Source of the DNA: an uncultured Eubacteriales bacterium
GTDB taxonomy: Bacteria > Bacillota > Clostridia > Oscillospirales > Acutalibacteraceae
Assembly: GCA_958417225.1 (NCBI GenBank)
Contig: CATZCM010000001.1
Location: forward strand, 1 to 64,000
Direction of reading: 5' to 3'
Length of the DNA: 64,000 nt
Part shown: positions 17,672-26,987 of the stretch, one piece after another
How positions within the stretch are numbered: position 1 is the first letter of the stretch
Layout: each line of letters begins with the position of its first letter
Translations under genes and position numbers: made by a program
The notes under the pieces: model-generated
The model's database searches: none
The model's input: the letters and a program-made list of their open reading frames with translations, nothing else
Told to the model about the DNA's origin: nothing

Positions 17672-18218
17672 GAAAAATAATATAATGACAAATTACGTGA
17701 AAAATGGCTATTAATTGTCTGTGTGCAAAATGCGGGAAGTATTGCTCGATATGCAAAAGTTTTATCAGATAAACTTACGCTGCTACTTTTTTTGTTATGC
17801 GAATTAATGCCGTATTTATTATATATGTTGGTTGGGTAATGGTGGGAATTGTAAAAGATTAAAAAAGCCAAAATAAAATACAATATTGCTGCTTTGTGTG
17901 ATATGGACGTTATAGGACAGATACCTACGTAAGTGAGCTTAAATACAAAAATTAAATTTTAAATAATACACCACTACTTACTTTGTAAGGTAACTTTGAT
18001 GTGAAAAAACTTACTGTTTTATATAAATCTATGTTGACAGTTATGATTGATACATTTGTAAAAGTTTAAGCTAATGAGAAAAAAATAGGTTGAAAACTAT
18101 GGTAAGTTAAATTTAATTGTTAATGGGGAATTTTCATTAGTGATGTGAATTTAACGTATTTTTATAATGCAAATGTGTGTTTTTGCGTATTGCGGTAAGT
18201 TGTATTTTTTATTAATTT
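17672..18218. other. AT-rich intergenic region with no recognised feature
   Basis: No coding frame with a ribosome site. A short hairpin (CTTAC-TTT-GTAAG near 17979) and a T run after ACGCTGCTA (17771-17790) are visible, the latter identical to the arm of the asnA terminator at 54865 but lacking its partner arm here. Confidence 0.4.
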
Positions 18219-18246
18219 TTGACTTTTTTAATATTTATAGTAAAAT
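18219..18246 (+). promoter_or_regulatory. htpG promoter
   Basis: TTGACT, 16-base spacer, TAAAAT; 34 bases before ATG 18281. I see no CIRCE heat-shock operator. Confidence 0.6.
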
Positions 18247-18280
18247 TTATGTTTAGTTAATGTTTTTGGAGGTAAGAAAA

Positions 18281-20077
18281 ATGAAACGTGAGGGTCAAAT
18301 AAAAGTACATTCAGAAAATATCTTTCCGGTGATCAAGAAATGGTTGTATTCGGATAAAGATATATTTTTAAGGGAGATTGTATCTAATGCATCAGATGCA
18401 ATTCAAAAATTAAAACGTATTGAATCTTTGGGTGAAGTCGATTTAGGTGAAGAAAAACCAAGAATAGATATAACTGTGGATAAGGAAAAGAAACAACTTA
18501 CAGTTAGTGATAATGGAATTGGTATGACTGATGATGAAGTTGAGAAGTATATAACTCAGATTGCTTTTTCAGGTGCAGAGGAATTTATTGAAAAATATAA
18601 GGATAAATCAGATGCAGATGCGGGAATTATAGGACATTTTGGCTTGGGATTTTATTCTGCGTTTATGGTTTCAAGTTCAGTTGAAATTGAAACATTGTCG
18701 TATAAGGAAGGCGCTAAGGCTGTACATTGGACTTCTGACGGAAGCTATACATATAACATTGAAGATGGAATTAGGACGGCACACGGAACTACCGTTATAT
18801 TAAACGTGGCAGAGGATTCTGAAGAATTTTTAGATGAAGCAAAGATTCGTCAAATGCTTTTAAAATATTGTAGATTTATGCCGTACGAGATATATCTGAA
18901 CTCAAAGGATGAAAAGGATAGCCCAGTTAACGATACTATGCCTCTGTGGAAAAAATCACCGAAGGACTGCACTAAAGAGGAATATGAAAAATTTTATAGT
19001 GAAGTGTTCTTTGATATGAATCCGCCGTTATTTTGGATCCATTTGAATGTTGATTATCCATTTAATTTAAAGGGTATATTGTATTTCCCAAAACAAAGTG
19101 ATAAACTTCAAGTTATGCAGGGAGAGATTAAACTTTATAGTAATCAAGTATACATTGCAGATAATATCAAGGAGGTAGTACCGGAGTTCTTGATGTTACT
19201 TAAAGGAGTAATTGACTGTCCAGATATGCCACTGAATGTGTCGAGAAGTTTTTTGCAAAATGATGGTGAATTGATGAAAATTTCAAAACACATAACGAAA
19301 AAGGTTTCTGATAAACTTAACTCTATTTTCGAGAATGATAGGGCACAGTATGAAAACTACTGGACTGATATAGCTCCATTTGTAAAGTTTGGATGCATGA
19401 AAGATGATAAATTTTACGATAAAATGAAAAATATCATTTTGTTTAAGGACATAAATGGAAAATTTAATACGCTTGATGAATATAAAAAAGATGACGATAA
19501 CAAAATATTTTACGTGACAGATGAAAATGTTCAGGCTCAATATATACGTATGTTTAAAGAAAATGGACTTAATGCTGTTGTGCTTTCACATGCAATTGAT
19601 ACTCATTTTATAAGTTTCCTAGAATATAAAGAACACGATAAATTGCAGTTTGTGAGGATTGACTCAGATATTAGTGATGAAATTAAGAATTCAGATGTCG
19701 ATAAGCAAAAAGCGGAAAAAATTGTAGATGTGTTTAAAAAGAGCGTTGATGTGGATGGATTGGATGTTGAAATCGGGCATTTAAAATCGGTAAATACACC
19801 TGGAGTGTTATTGATATCTGAGTACGAGCGTAGAATGTCTGATATGGAAAAACTATATGGTCATCCATTTGGAATGCCAGCACCAAAAGCATCTACAAAA
19901 ATTGTTTTAAATGCAGATAATGAATCTGTAAAGAAAATTTTAGATCTTGATGATGAAAAAGCTAAACTTGTGTGTCAGTACATATATGATTTAGCACTCA
20001 TCGCAAATAAACCGTTATCATCAGATGAAATGTCAGCATTTATTGACAGGAGTACACGAATTTTATCATTTGTTTGA
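18281..20077 (+). CDS. htpG: Molecular chaperone HtpG (Hsp90)
   Basis: 598 residues. An ATP-dependent cytosolic chaperone. The GHKL nucleotide-binding motifs are intact: REIVSNASDAIQKL, VSDNGIGMT, and GHFGLGFYSAFMV. The middle domain includes the catalytic-loop segment LNVSRSFLQND and a complete C-terminal dimerisation region. GGAGG is eight bases before ATG 18281. The gene is monocistronic and somewhat shorter than typical bacterial HtpG (about 620-650). Confidence 0.95.
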   Translation: MKREGQIKVHSENIFPVIKKWLYSDKDIFLREIVSNASDAIQKLKRIESLGEVDLGEEKPRIDITVDKEKKQLTVSDNGIGMTDDEVEKYITQIAFSGAEEFIEKYKDKSDADAGIIGHFGLGFYSAFMVSSSVEIETLSYKEGAKAVHWTSDGSYTYNIEDGIRTAHGTTVILNVAEDSEEFLDEAKIRQMLLKYCRFMPYEIYLNSKDEKDSPVNDTMPLWKKSPKDCTKEEYEKFYSEVFFDMNPPLFWIHLNVDYPFNLKGILYFPKQSDKLQVMQGEIKLYSNQVYIADNIKEVVPEFLMLLKGVIDCPDMPLNVSRSFLQNDGELMKISKHITKKVSDKLNSIFENDRAQYENYWTDIAPFVKFGCMKDDKFYDKMKNIILFKDINGKFNTLDEYKKDDDNKIFYVTDENVQAQYIRMFKENGLNAVVLSHAIDTHFISFLEYKEHDKLQFVRIDSDISDEIKNSDVDKQKAEKIVDVFKKSVDVDGLDVEIGHLKSVNTPGVLLISEYERRMSDMEKLYGHPFGMPAPKASTKIVLNADNESVKKILDLDDEKAKLVCQYIYDLALIANKPLSSDEMSAFIDRSTRILSFV

Positions 20078-20165
20078 TTTGCTGCTGCGATCTAATCTAC
20101 TTTAAACCGTAAATTAACTTTACATGTTACGTCAAATAAAAATTCCTGAATAAAAGGGGGATTTG

Positions 20166-23100
20166 ATGGAACCGATTTTTAAGAGTGCCTTTAACGAGAT
20201 CAGGGCATCAGGTGTTTTGATGCATATTACTTCACTTCCGTCTAAGTATGGCATTGGAACATTGGGAGATGAAGCTTTTAAATTTGTTGATTTTTTAAAG
20301 GGAGCTGGTCAAAAGTATTGGCAAGTGCTTCCGATTGGGCAGACAGGGTACGGGGAATCTCCGTACCAGTCTTTCTCGTCATATGCGGGAAATCCGTATA
20401 TGATTGATCTTGATTGCCTTTGTAAGGATGGTTTATTAAGTGAATCTTTTTTACAAACAATTGACTTTGGTACAAACGATTCATATATTGACTTTGATAA
20501 GATAAAGGAACATAGATGGGAAGTTTTGAGAATAGCCTTCCAAAATTTTGATCGAGAGAATAATAAAGAATTTGCAAAATTTTGTGATGAAAATAGCTGG
20601 TGGCTTGATGATTATGTTTTGTTTTCTGCTCTTAAATTACACTTTAAAGATGATGTGTGGATGAAATTTCCTTTAGATGTGCGTGTAAGAAAAAATTGTG
20701 CAATTAATCTATTTAGAACATTACTTAATAATGATATTGAATTTTTTAAATTTGTTCAATTTGAATTTTTCAAACAATGGTTTTCTCTGAAAAAGTATGC
20801 TAATAATTCCGGGATTTATATAATTGGAGATATCCCGATATACGTTGCGTTAGATAGTGCTGATGTGTGGAGTAATCCATCAGTGTTTAAACTTGATGAT
20901 TCATTTAATCCTACTGTTGTAGCAGGGTGTCCTCCGGACTACTTTTCTGAACTTGGTCAACTTTGGGGGAACCCTATATACGATTGGTCTTATCTTGAAA
21001 AAACGGGTTACAAATGGTGGATAGACAGAATTCAGTATAATACTCAAATTTTTGATGTGATAAGAATAGATCATTTTAGAGCATTTGATTCGTATTATGA
21101 AATACCGTTTGGTGCTTTAAATGCAGTTAATGGACAGTGGTGTGATGGCCCTGGAGAGGGATTTTTTTTAGCTGTAAAACAGAAACTTGGAGACGTTGAC
21201 ATTATTGCCGAAGACCTTGGATTTGTTACTGACAGAGTAAGGGGATTAATTAAGTCAACTGGGGTTCCAGGTATGAAGATTTTGCAATTTGCATTTGATC
21301 TTTCTGGAAAGAGTGAATATTTGCCACACAATATACCAAAAAATTCCGTTGTGTATACAGGAACGCACGATAATGATACAGTGCTTGGATGGGCTGAAAG
21401 TACGAATCTAAATGTATTGAACTTTGCGAAGAGGTATGCAGGAGAATATTGTAGTGAACCAATGAATTGGAGTATGATCCGGCTTGCATATATGAGTGCT
21501 GGGGCGCTTGCTATTATACAAATGCAGGATTTTTTGGGTCTTAGTAGCGATGCGAGGATGAATATCCCGTCTACGATCGGGGATAATTGGAAGTGGAGAA
21601 TGTCTCATGATGCTATATCGTATGGTCTTATGAGGAAAATACGAAATATTACTAAGATTTATGGTAGATTGGAGAATGATTCTGATATGTCACAAAATTT
21701 TACGTTTGAAGATTTGAAGGTAACTGCTGAAAATGAGTATTGCAAAGAAGTGAGTGATCTTAATGTACACGAGTTGCATAATATCCTGGGCAAAGTAGTG
21801 ATGGGTTCGTTGTCAAATCAGTGGGCGGAAACGAAGTTACGGCATGAAAAACAAAAACAAGCTTGTTATTTTTCAGCAGAATTCTTGATGGGCAGAATGG
21901 TATATAATAACCTGTATGCTCTTGGTATTCTTGACACAGTAAAAAAAATCTTTAATCAAGCAAATTTAGATATTGCGGTATTTGAGGATATAGAAGATGC
22001 GGCGCTTGGTAATGGCGGACTAGGTAGATTAGCTGCATGTTTTTTAGACTCGGCAGCTACTCATGATATTCCATTGAATGGGTACGGAATAAGATATAAG
22101 TATGGACTTTTTAAGCAGGTCATTAAGAATGGGTTTCAAAAAGAATATGCTGATAATTGGGAATATTTTGGTGATCCGTGGTCAGTAAGGCGTGATGAGG
22201 ATACGGTTAATGTTGTTTTTGAAGACCAAGTTGTTCGAGCGGTTCCGTATGATATGCCTATTATTGGATATAAGAACGGTGTTATCAATACTCTTAGACT
22301 TTGGCAGAGCGAACCTATGAACGAGTTTAATTTCGAAAAGTTCAATAATCAGATGTATTCTGAGGCAGTGAAAGAAAAAAATATAGCTGAAGATATTTCA
22401 AGAGTTTTGTACCCTAATGACTCGACGATTGTGGGTAAGAAATTACGGTTGAAACAGCAATATTTTTTTGTTAGTGCGTCTTTACAGGATCTTTTAAAAA
22501 ATTACGAACGGGTTAATGGATCTAACTATAATGATTTTCCTAACAAATTTGTTATACAGCTTAATGATACTCATCCCGTTATTGCTATCCCTGAACTGGT
22601 TAGATTGTTAATGATCAAAGGACTTTCTTTTGATGAGGCGTTCTCTGTAGCTAAGCAGACTTTTGCATATACAAATCATACTGTTATGTCTGAAGCACTT
22701 GAGAAGTGGGACATTAGCATGATGAAATCTTTAATTCCGGATGTTTACGATGTTATTGTTAAAATTAATGATCTGCTAGTAGACGAGTTGACGGTGAAAG
22801 GGTTTGATGTGCCGAAATTCTTATCGAACACTAAATCGGACGAATCGAAACTTGATAGCATGAAAATTATATATGCAGGTAAGGTTCATATGGCGAATCT
22901 TGCAGTGTTTGGTTCTAAGTGCACTAATGGTGTGGCGAAAATCCATACTCAAATCCTTAAGGAGGATGTTCTTAAAGATTGGTTTGCGGCTTATCCGACT
23001 CGGTTTAGAAATATCACTAATGGCATCACTCAAAGGCGTTGGCTTGGACTTTCTAATCCAGAGTTGTCTGATTTAATCACAAAACATATAGGGGACAAAT

Positions 23101-24059
23101 GGATTACGGATTTGTCTGAATTGAAAAAATTATCGGCATTCAAAAACAATCAAGATGTGATAGAAGATTTTAATCAGGTAAAGCAAATTAAAAAACATCA
23201 ACTTTCCGACTATATTTATAAAACAGATGGAATTCAAATTAATCCTAATTTTATATTTGATGTTCAAATAAAGAGATTACATGAGTATAAGCGTCAATTT
23301 ATGAATGCCTTATCAATTATGTATTTGTACTTTGGGATTAAGGACGGTTCAATAAAAGATTTTTATCCGACAACGTTTATTTTTGGGGCGAAAGCTGCAC
23401 CGGGATATAAAAGAGCTAAAGCCATCATTAAATATATAAATGAGATAGCAAACGTCATAAATAACGATCTAGAAGTCAACGATAGATTACAGGTGGTATT
23501 TGTATCTAACTATAATTGTTCATATGCAGAAAAAATAATACCTGCAGCTGATGTATCTGAGCAGATATCTACTGCGGGAACGGAAGCATCTGGGACAGGG
23601 AACATGAAGCTTATGTTAAATGGAGCAGTGACGCTTGGAACATATGATGGTGCCAACATAGAAATCGTAGAACAAGCTGGATTTGAGAATAACTACATTT
23701 TTGGAGCTAGGGTAGAAGATATAGCTACTTTGAAGAAATCATACGATCCAAAGAAAATTTATTCCCGAAATAAAAATATCAGGCGTGTTGTTGATACATT
23801 AGTTTCAGGGTTATGTGATGATGGAGGTGACGGTAGTTTTAGAAGTTTATATGAATCTTTGATTAAGGGGTCTGATACGGAGTGTGCTGATGCTTATTAT
23901 CTTTTGCAGGACTTGGAGCCGTATGTTGAAACTAAACTTCTTGTTAACAAAGACTACAAAAATACTACATTATTTCGTAGAAAGTGTTTTGAGAATATTA
24001 TCAATTCGGGATTTTTTTCTAGTGATCGCACAGTTTCGGAATATGTTTGGGATCTGTAG
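20166..24059 (+). CDS. Fused 4-alpha-glucanotransferase / glycogen phosphorylase
   Basis: 1297 residues. Residues about 1-495 are a GH77 MalQ-type enzyme with the nucleophile in RIDHFRAFD (about 300), acid/base in IIAEDLGF (about 347) and GTHDNDT (about 400). Residues about 517-1297 are a GT35 phosphorylase with GNGGLGRLAACFLDSAATHD, HEYKRQ, FGAKAAPGYKRAK and the pyridoxal-phosphate lysine in GTGNMKLMLNG (about 1146). Both halves look full length and active. Together they would rearrange short malto-oligosaccharides and release glucose-1-phosphate from the elongated chains. GGGGG lies five bases before ATG 20166. No junction stop or frameshift is present, so the fusion is read as real. Confidence 0.94.
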   Translation: MEPIFKSAFNEIRASGVLMHITSLPSKYGIGTLGDEAFKFVDFLKGAGQKYWQVLPIGQTGYGESPYQSFSSYAGNPYMIDLDCLCKDGLLSESFLQTIDFGTNDSYIDFDKIKEHRWEVLRIAFQNFDRENNKEFAKFCDENSWWLDDYVLFSALKLHFKDDVWMKFPLDVRVRKNCAINLFRTLLNNDIEFFKFVQFEFFKQWFSLKKYANNSGIYIIGDIPIYVALDSADVWSNPSVFKLDDSFNPTVVAGCPPDYFSELGQLWGNPIYDWSYLEKTGYKWWIDRIQYNTQIFDVIRIDHFRAFDSYYEIPFGALNAVNGQWCDGPGEGFFLAVKQKLGDVDIIAEDLGFVTDRVRGLIKSTGVPGMKILQFAFDLSGKSEYLPHNIPKNSVVYTGTHDNDTVLGWAESTNLNVLNFAKRYAGEYCSEPMNWSMIRLAYMSAGALAIIQMQDFLGLSSDARMNIPSTIGDNWKWRMSHDAISYGLMRKIRNITKIYGRLENDSDMSQNFTFEDLKVTAENEYCKEVSDLNVHELHNILGKVVMGSLSNQWAETKLRHEKQKQACYFSAEFLMGRMVYNNLYALGILDTVKKIFNQANLDIAVFEDIEDAALGNGGLGRLAACFLDSAATHDIPLNGYGIRYKYGLFKQVIKNGFQKEYADNWEYFGDPWSVRRDEDTVNVVFEDQVVRAVPYDMPIIGYKNGVINTLRLWQSEPMNEFNFEKFNNQMYSEAVKEKNIAEDISRVLYPNDSTIVGKKLRLKQQYFFVSASLQDLLKNYERVNGSNYNDFPNKFVIQLNDTHPVIAIPELVRLLMIKGLSFDEAFSVAKQTFAYTNHTVMSEALEKWDISMMKSLIPDVYDVIVKINDLLVDELTVKGFDVPKFLSNTKSDESKLDSMKIIYAGKVHMANLAVFGSKCTNGVAKIHTQILKEDVLKDWFAAYPTRFRNITNGITQRRWLGLSNPELSDLITKHIGDKWITDLSELKKLSAFKNNQDVIEDFNQVKQIKKHQLSDYIYKTDGIQINPNFIFDVQIKRLHEYKRQFMNALSIMYLYFGIKDGSIKDFYPTTFIFGAKAAPGYKRAKAIIKYINEIANVINNDLEVNDRLQVVFVSNYNCSYAEKIIPAADVSEQISTAGTEASGTGNMKLMLNGAVTLGTYDGANIEIVEQAGFENNYIFGARVEDIATLKKSYDPKKIYSRNKNIRRVVDTLVSGLCDDGGDGSFRSLYESLIKGSDTECADAYYLLQDLEPYVETKLLVNKDYKNTTLFRRKCFENIINSGFFSSDRTVSEYVWDL

Positions 24060-24128
24060 ATATTTGTAATTAAAGGATGAAATCGCTTATATTCTTACAG
24101 TACTTTTAGTACGAAGTTGCAATATGCA

Positions 24129-24527
24129 TACCAACGATTTTCTTTTGTTAGCTTTCTTTTTCAAAAGAAAGTAACGCACAAAGTGGAAAAAATACAGTGC
24201 AGCCGCGTAATGTCTAGTTATGCAAAAACGTAGGCTGCACACCAAAAGTTTTCTTTGGTTAGCTTTCTTTTTCAAAAGAAAGTAACGCACAAAGTGGAAA
24301 GAATATAGTGCAGCCACAACAACGTCTAGTTATGTAAAAATGTAGGCTGCACACCGAAAGTTTTCTTTTTCAAAAGAAAGTAACGTACAAAGCGTAAAAA
24401 ACATAGTGCAGCCACAACAACGTTTAGTTATGCAAAAATGTAGGCTGCACACCAAAAGTTTTCTTTGGTTAGCTTTCTTTTTCAAAAGAAAGTAACGCAT
24501 AAAGTGGAAAAAATATAGTGCAGCCAT
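24129..24527. repeat. Tandem array of about 110-bp hairpin units (3.5 copies)
   Basis: Each unit holds box A, CTTTCTTTT-TC-AAAAGAAAG (near 24152, 24263, 24363 in shortened form, 24473), and box B, GTGCAGCC ... GGCTGCAC (24198-24240, 24309-24352, 24407-24450; the fourth copy at 24519 has only the left arm). Both boxes form stems. Copies differ by point changes and one 11-base deletion. The array fills the gap between glgP and pncB and ends just before the pncB ribosome site. It is not coding, though the minus strand stays open by chance, and is best described as a clustered palindromic intergenic repeat. Confidence 0.85.
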
Positions 24528-24556
24528 AATAACAAAAAGGGAGAAATGAAATACTT

Positions 24557-25993
24557 ATGAACAACATTAATTATTCAATGCTTTTGGACTTTTATGAACT
24601 TACTATGGGAAACGGGTACCTTCAAGAAAAAAAAGGTGATACATTGACCTACTTTGATGTGTTTTTTAGGAGCCTACCAGACAAAGGTGGATTTGCCATA
24701 ATGGCAGGACTTGATCAATTCATTAGATACGCGCAAAACTTAAAATTTACAGAACATGATATCCAATACTTGAGAGATCAGGGCATCTTTGATAAAGCCT
24801 TTTTGAAATACTTAGAGAACTTCAAATTCGAGTGTGATGTTTGGTCCGTTCCGGAGGGAACGCCAATTTTTCCACAAGAACCCATCATAACAGTGCGTGG
24901 TCCAGCGATACAAGCTCAACTTATCGAAACAATGCTTCTTTTGTGTGTGAACCATCAAAGCCTTATCGCGACTAAAGCAAACCGCATTGTTCGCGCGGCT
25001 AAAGGTAAGCAAATAATGGAATTTGGTTCACGTAGGGCTCAAGGGGCAAGTGGTTCCGTATATGGTGCTCGTGCGGCAGTAATAGGTGGTTGTACGTCCA
25101 CGTCGTGTACTCTTGCTGGTAGAGAATTTGGTATCCCAGTTTCAGGAACAATGGCTCACAGTTGGGTTCAACTTTTTGATACAGAAGAAGAAGCATTTCG
25201 AGCATATGCACGCCAGTACCCAGACCAATGCATATTGCTTGTAGATACATACGACGTACTGTCGAGTGGAATTCCGAATGCCATAAAAATTTTCAATGAA
25301 GAACTAGTTCCGAAAGGAAAAAGGCCGGTTGGGATTAGAATAGATAGTGGAGACATAACTTATCTTTCTCAGAAATCCAGAAAAATGTTAGATGAAGCAG
25401 GATTTCCAGATTGCAAGATTTGTGTTTCAAATTCGCTTGATGAGTATATAATCCAAGAAATGCTTTTACAAGGTGCGCCAATTGACTCTTTCGGGGTAGG
25501 TGAACGCTTAATAACATCTTCATCAGCGCCGGTTTTTGGAGGGGTGTATAAACTTTGCGCAGTGGAGGAAAATTCAAATATTATTCCAAGAATTAAACTT
25601 AGTGAAAATACCGCGAAAATAAATACGCCTGGAGTAAAAAAAATATGGAGATTTTCAGACAATGCTACCGGAAAATACATTGCTGATGTGGTTTCATTAG
25701 TTGACGAAGCTATTCCAGATGGATCGTATGAAATTTTTGATCCAGAACATGTTTGGAAGAAAAAAGAGTTAACTAACTACACTGTAAAAGATTTACGTGT
25801 AAAAGTTTTTGATCATGGCAAACTCTGCTATAAAACTCCAACAGTACAAGAAATTCAAAAATACTGTCAAAATGAGGTTTCCAGACTCTGGGACGAAGTG
25901 AAACGCTTTGAGAACCCGCATACATATTACGTTGATTTATCAGAAAAACTATGGAAACTGAAATCAAATTTAATATTAAATAACTCGCGGTGA
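24557..25993 (+). CDS. pncB: Nicotinate phosphoribosyltransferase
   Basis: 478 residues. Joins nicotinate to PRPP, using ATP, to give nicotinate mononucleotide in NAD salvage. Family segments DFYELTMGNGY, FFRSLPDKGGFAIMAGLDQ, MEFGSRRAQG, SGTMAHSWVQ and GIRIDSGDI are present at the usual places. ATG 24557 has GGGAG 13 bases upstream; the spacing is long. It stands alone between the hairpin array and a strong terminator; NAD precursor salvage is represented again by pnuC at 52.8 kb. Confidence 0.95.
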   Translation: MNNINYSMLLDFYELTMGNGYLQEKKGDTLTYFDVFFRSLPDKGGFAIMAGLDQFIRYAQNLKFTEHDIQYLRDQGIFDKAFLKYLENFKFECDVWSVPEGTPIFPQEPIITVRGPAIQAQLIETMLLLCVNHQSLIATKANRIVRAAKGKQIMEFGSRRAQGASGSVYGARAAVIGGCTSTSCTLAGREFGIPVSGTMAHSWVQLFDTEEEAFRAYARQYPDQCILLVDTYDVLSSGIPNAIKIFNEELVPKGKRPVGIRIDSGDITYLSQKSRKMLDEAGFPDCKICVSNSLDEYIIQEMLLQGAPIDSFGVGERLITSSSAPVFGGVYKLCAVEENSNIIPRIKLSENTAKINTPGVKKIWRFSDNATGKYIADVVSLVDEAIPDGSYEIFDPEHVWKKKELTNYTVKDLRVKVFDHGKLCYKTPTVQEIQKYCQNEVSRLWDEVKRFENPHTYYVDLSEKLWKLKSNLILNNSR

Positions 25994-26044
25994 TTTGATA
26001 ACTTTATTTCACTGTAGAGAATCATTTATTAACGTTAACGAATT

Positions 26045-26084
26045 AACCCCTTTCCTTTCAAGAAGAAAGTATAAGGGGTTTTTA
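26045..26084 (+). terminator. Terminator of pncB
   Basis: AACCCCTT pairs with AAGGGGTT, with an inner CTTTC/GAAAG stem, followed by TTT. Confidence 0.8.
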
Positions 26085-26145
26085 TGTTTTCATGTAAAAT
26101 TCTTTAACTTTACACTATTAATAAAATTCCCTTACTAAATTCGAG

Positions 26146-26174
26146 TTGCACAAATTATGGTTTTATGGTATCAT
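26146..26174 (+). promoter_or_regulatory. rlmB promoter
   Basis: TTGCAC, 17-base spacer, TATCAT; 25 bases before the GTG start. Confidence 0.65.
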
Positions 26175-26199
26175 ATAAGAAAAAAAGTGAAGTGATGAC

Positions 26200-26937
26200 G
26201 TGAAAAAAAATAATATAATTATAGGCAAAAACTCAGTTTTGGAAGCACTGAAAGCAAAAAGAAAGATCGAAATGATAATGGTATCCAAAATGAAAAAAAA
26301 ACAGGGAACAACAGAAATTTTAGACTTAGCGAGGTCTATGGGAATCTCAATTGTCGAGTGCGATACAAAGGAATTAGATAAAAAGTGTGATAATTCCAAT
26401 CATCAAGGAGTTATTGCTATAGTTCCCGCGTACGAGTACGCTAGTGTGGATGACATACTAAAAAAAGCAAAATTACGAAATGAGAAACCGTTTATCATAA
26501 TAGCTGATAAAATAGAGGATCCACATAATCTTGGGGCAATAATCAGAACGGCAGAGTGTGCTGGTGCACATGGAGTTATTATACCACAGAGGAGGGCTGC
26601 AGAAATTACTTACACTGTAAACAAGACATCAGCAGGAGCGGTTGAACACGTGCTAGTGGCAAAAGTTAGAAATATTTCACAAACTATCGATGACTTAAAA
26701 AAGATTGGCATTTGGGTATTTGGTATGGAGGCGGATGGGAATTTGTGGACAGATGTGGATTTTACGGGATCAAGTGCGATAGTGGTTGGATCTGAAGGCA
26801 ATGGTCTTTCACGCCTGGTACGTGAAAAGTGTGATATGATTGTGTCTCTACCACTTAAAGGAAAAGTTACATCACTAAATGCATCTGTAGCTGGAGGCAT
26901 AATGATGTACGAAGTTGTTAGACAAAGAAATTTATAA
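26200..26937 (+). CDS. rlmB: 23S rRNA (guanosine-2'-O-)-methyltransferase RlmB, SpoU/TrmH family
   Basis: 245 residues. Transfers a methyl group from S-adenosylmethionine to rRNA. An N-terminal RNA-binding substrate domain (about 1-75) is followed by a SPOUT knot with the three motifs DPHNLGAIIRTAECAG, IVVGSEGNGLS and LPLKGKVTSLNASVA. GTG start 26200 has only a weak ribosome site. It heads a run with the P-type-like membrane protein and comEC. The exact modified base is assigned by family only. Confidence 0.9.
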   Translation: MKKNNIIIGKNSVLEALKAKRKIEMIMVSKMKKKQGTTEILDLARSMGISIVECDTKELDKKCDNSNHQGVIAIVPAYEYASVDDILKKAKLRNEKPFIIIADKIEDPHNLGAIIRTAECAGAHGVIIPQRRAAEITYTVNKTSAGAVEHVLVAKVRNISQTIDDLKKIGIWVFGMEADGNLWTDVDFTGSSAIVVGSEGNGLSRLVREKCDMIVSLPLKGKVTSLNASVAGGIMMYEVVRQRNL

Positions 26938-26987
26938 AATTTGGAACATTGGTTATTTTTCAGCTACAACACAGGAGGTAATAAATA

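Noticed and set aside
24087..24527. Minus-strand open frames and CRISPR-like tandem repeat
   Set aside because: The frames are the translation of the repeat itself, with no ribosome site. Units are about 110 bases with no unique spacers and no cas genes, so it is not a CRISPR array.
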